Source of the DNA: Sipunculus nudus
Taxonomy: Eukaryota > Annelida > Sipuncula > Golfingiida > Sipunculidae
NCBI GenBank assembly: GCA_026874595.1
Contig: CM049314.1
Coordinates: 71,626,300-71,690,299, forward strand
Length of the DNA stretch: 64,000 nucleotides
Direction: 5' to 3'
The notes under the pieces were generated by a model. The model was given only the letters and a program-made list of their open reading frames with translations. It ran no database searches and was not told the origin of the DNA. Positions 63,999 through 64,000 of the stretch are shown piece by piece; positions within the stretch are counted from its first letter, which is position 1; the number at the start of each line of letters is the position of its first letter. The translations under genes were made by a program, and so were the position numbers.

Positions 63999-64000
63999 TG

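Overview
The window is AT-rich animal nuclear DNA with GT-AG introns, microsatellites, a minisatellite, LINE and SINE remnants and small three-exon C-type lectin genes. There is no bacterial, viral or organellar gene set. Lineage-specific clusters of secreted single-domain C-type lectins, plus the LINE C-terminal type seen here, are typical of lophotrochozoans. A marine invertebrate, probably a mollusc and perhaps a bivalve, is the best guess, but it rests on family knowledge and not on a species marker.

Positions 1-50027 hold a head-to-tail segmental duplication of four units: 1-13167, 13168-27748, 27749-43526 and a partial unit 43527-50027. The unit edges used here simply follow the left edge of the window. 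The biological order in a unit is: TATA-bearing block, signal-peptide exon, tRNA-derived SINE, first CTLD exon, second CTLD exon, 55-bp minisatellite, antisense LINE remnant, then AT-rich spacer with CT-rich and GATA tracts. Each plus-strand lectin copy spans a unit edge, with exons 1 and 2 at the end of one unit and exon 3 at the start of the next.

All plus-strand lectin copies are broken, in complementary ways. The copy at 12.5-14.0 kb has no visible exon 1 and a 2-bp insertion in exon 2, but its exon 3 is open. The copies at 24.9-28.6 and 40.7-44.4 kb have sound exons 1 and 2, but exon 3 carries a TGA where the open copy has a Trp codon. A fourth exon 3 at 627-883 carries the same TGA. No in-order combination of exons in this window gives a full protein.

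The units are mosaics. The heads of units 1, 3 and 4 resemble each other, while the tails of units 2 and 3 are nearly identical. One switch point can be placed inside the LINE remnant near 33.03-33.12 kb.

Positions 50028-64000 are outside the array. On the minus strand lies one apparently intact relative: a secreted 198-residue C-type lectin (coding exons 55451-55415, 54307-54074, 53018-52693). It has a plausible TATA promoter and noncoding first exon near 59.74-59.82 kb. Its introns hold a compound palindrome and a pogo-like MITE. Further right are a CAGT-rich tract, AT and CA microsatellites, a 0.2-kb direct repeat and, at the right edge, a tyrosine-recombinase relic on the minus strand with a damaged HxxR box.
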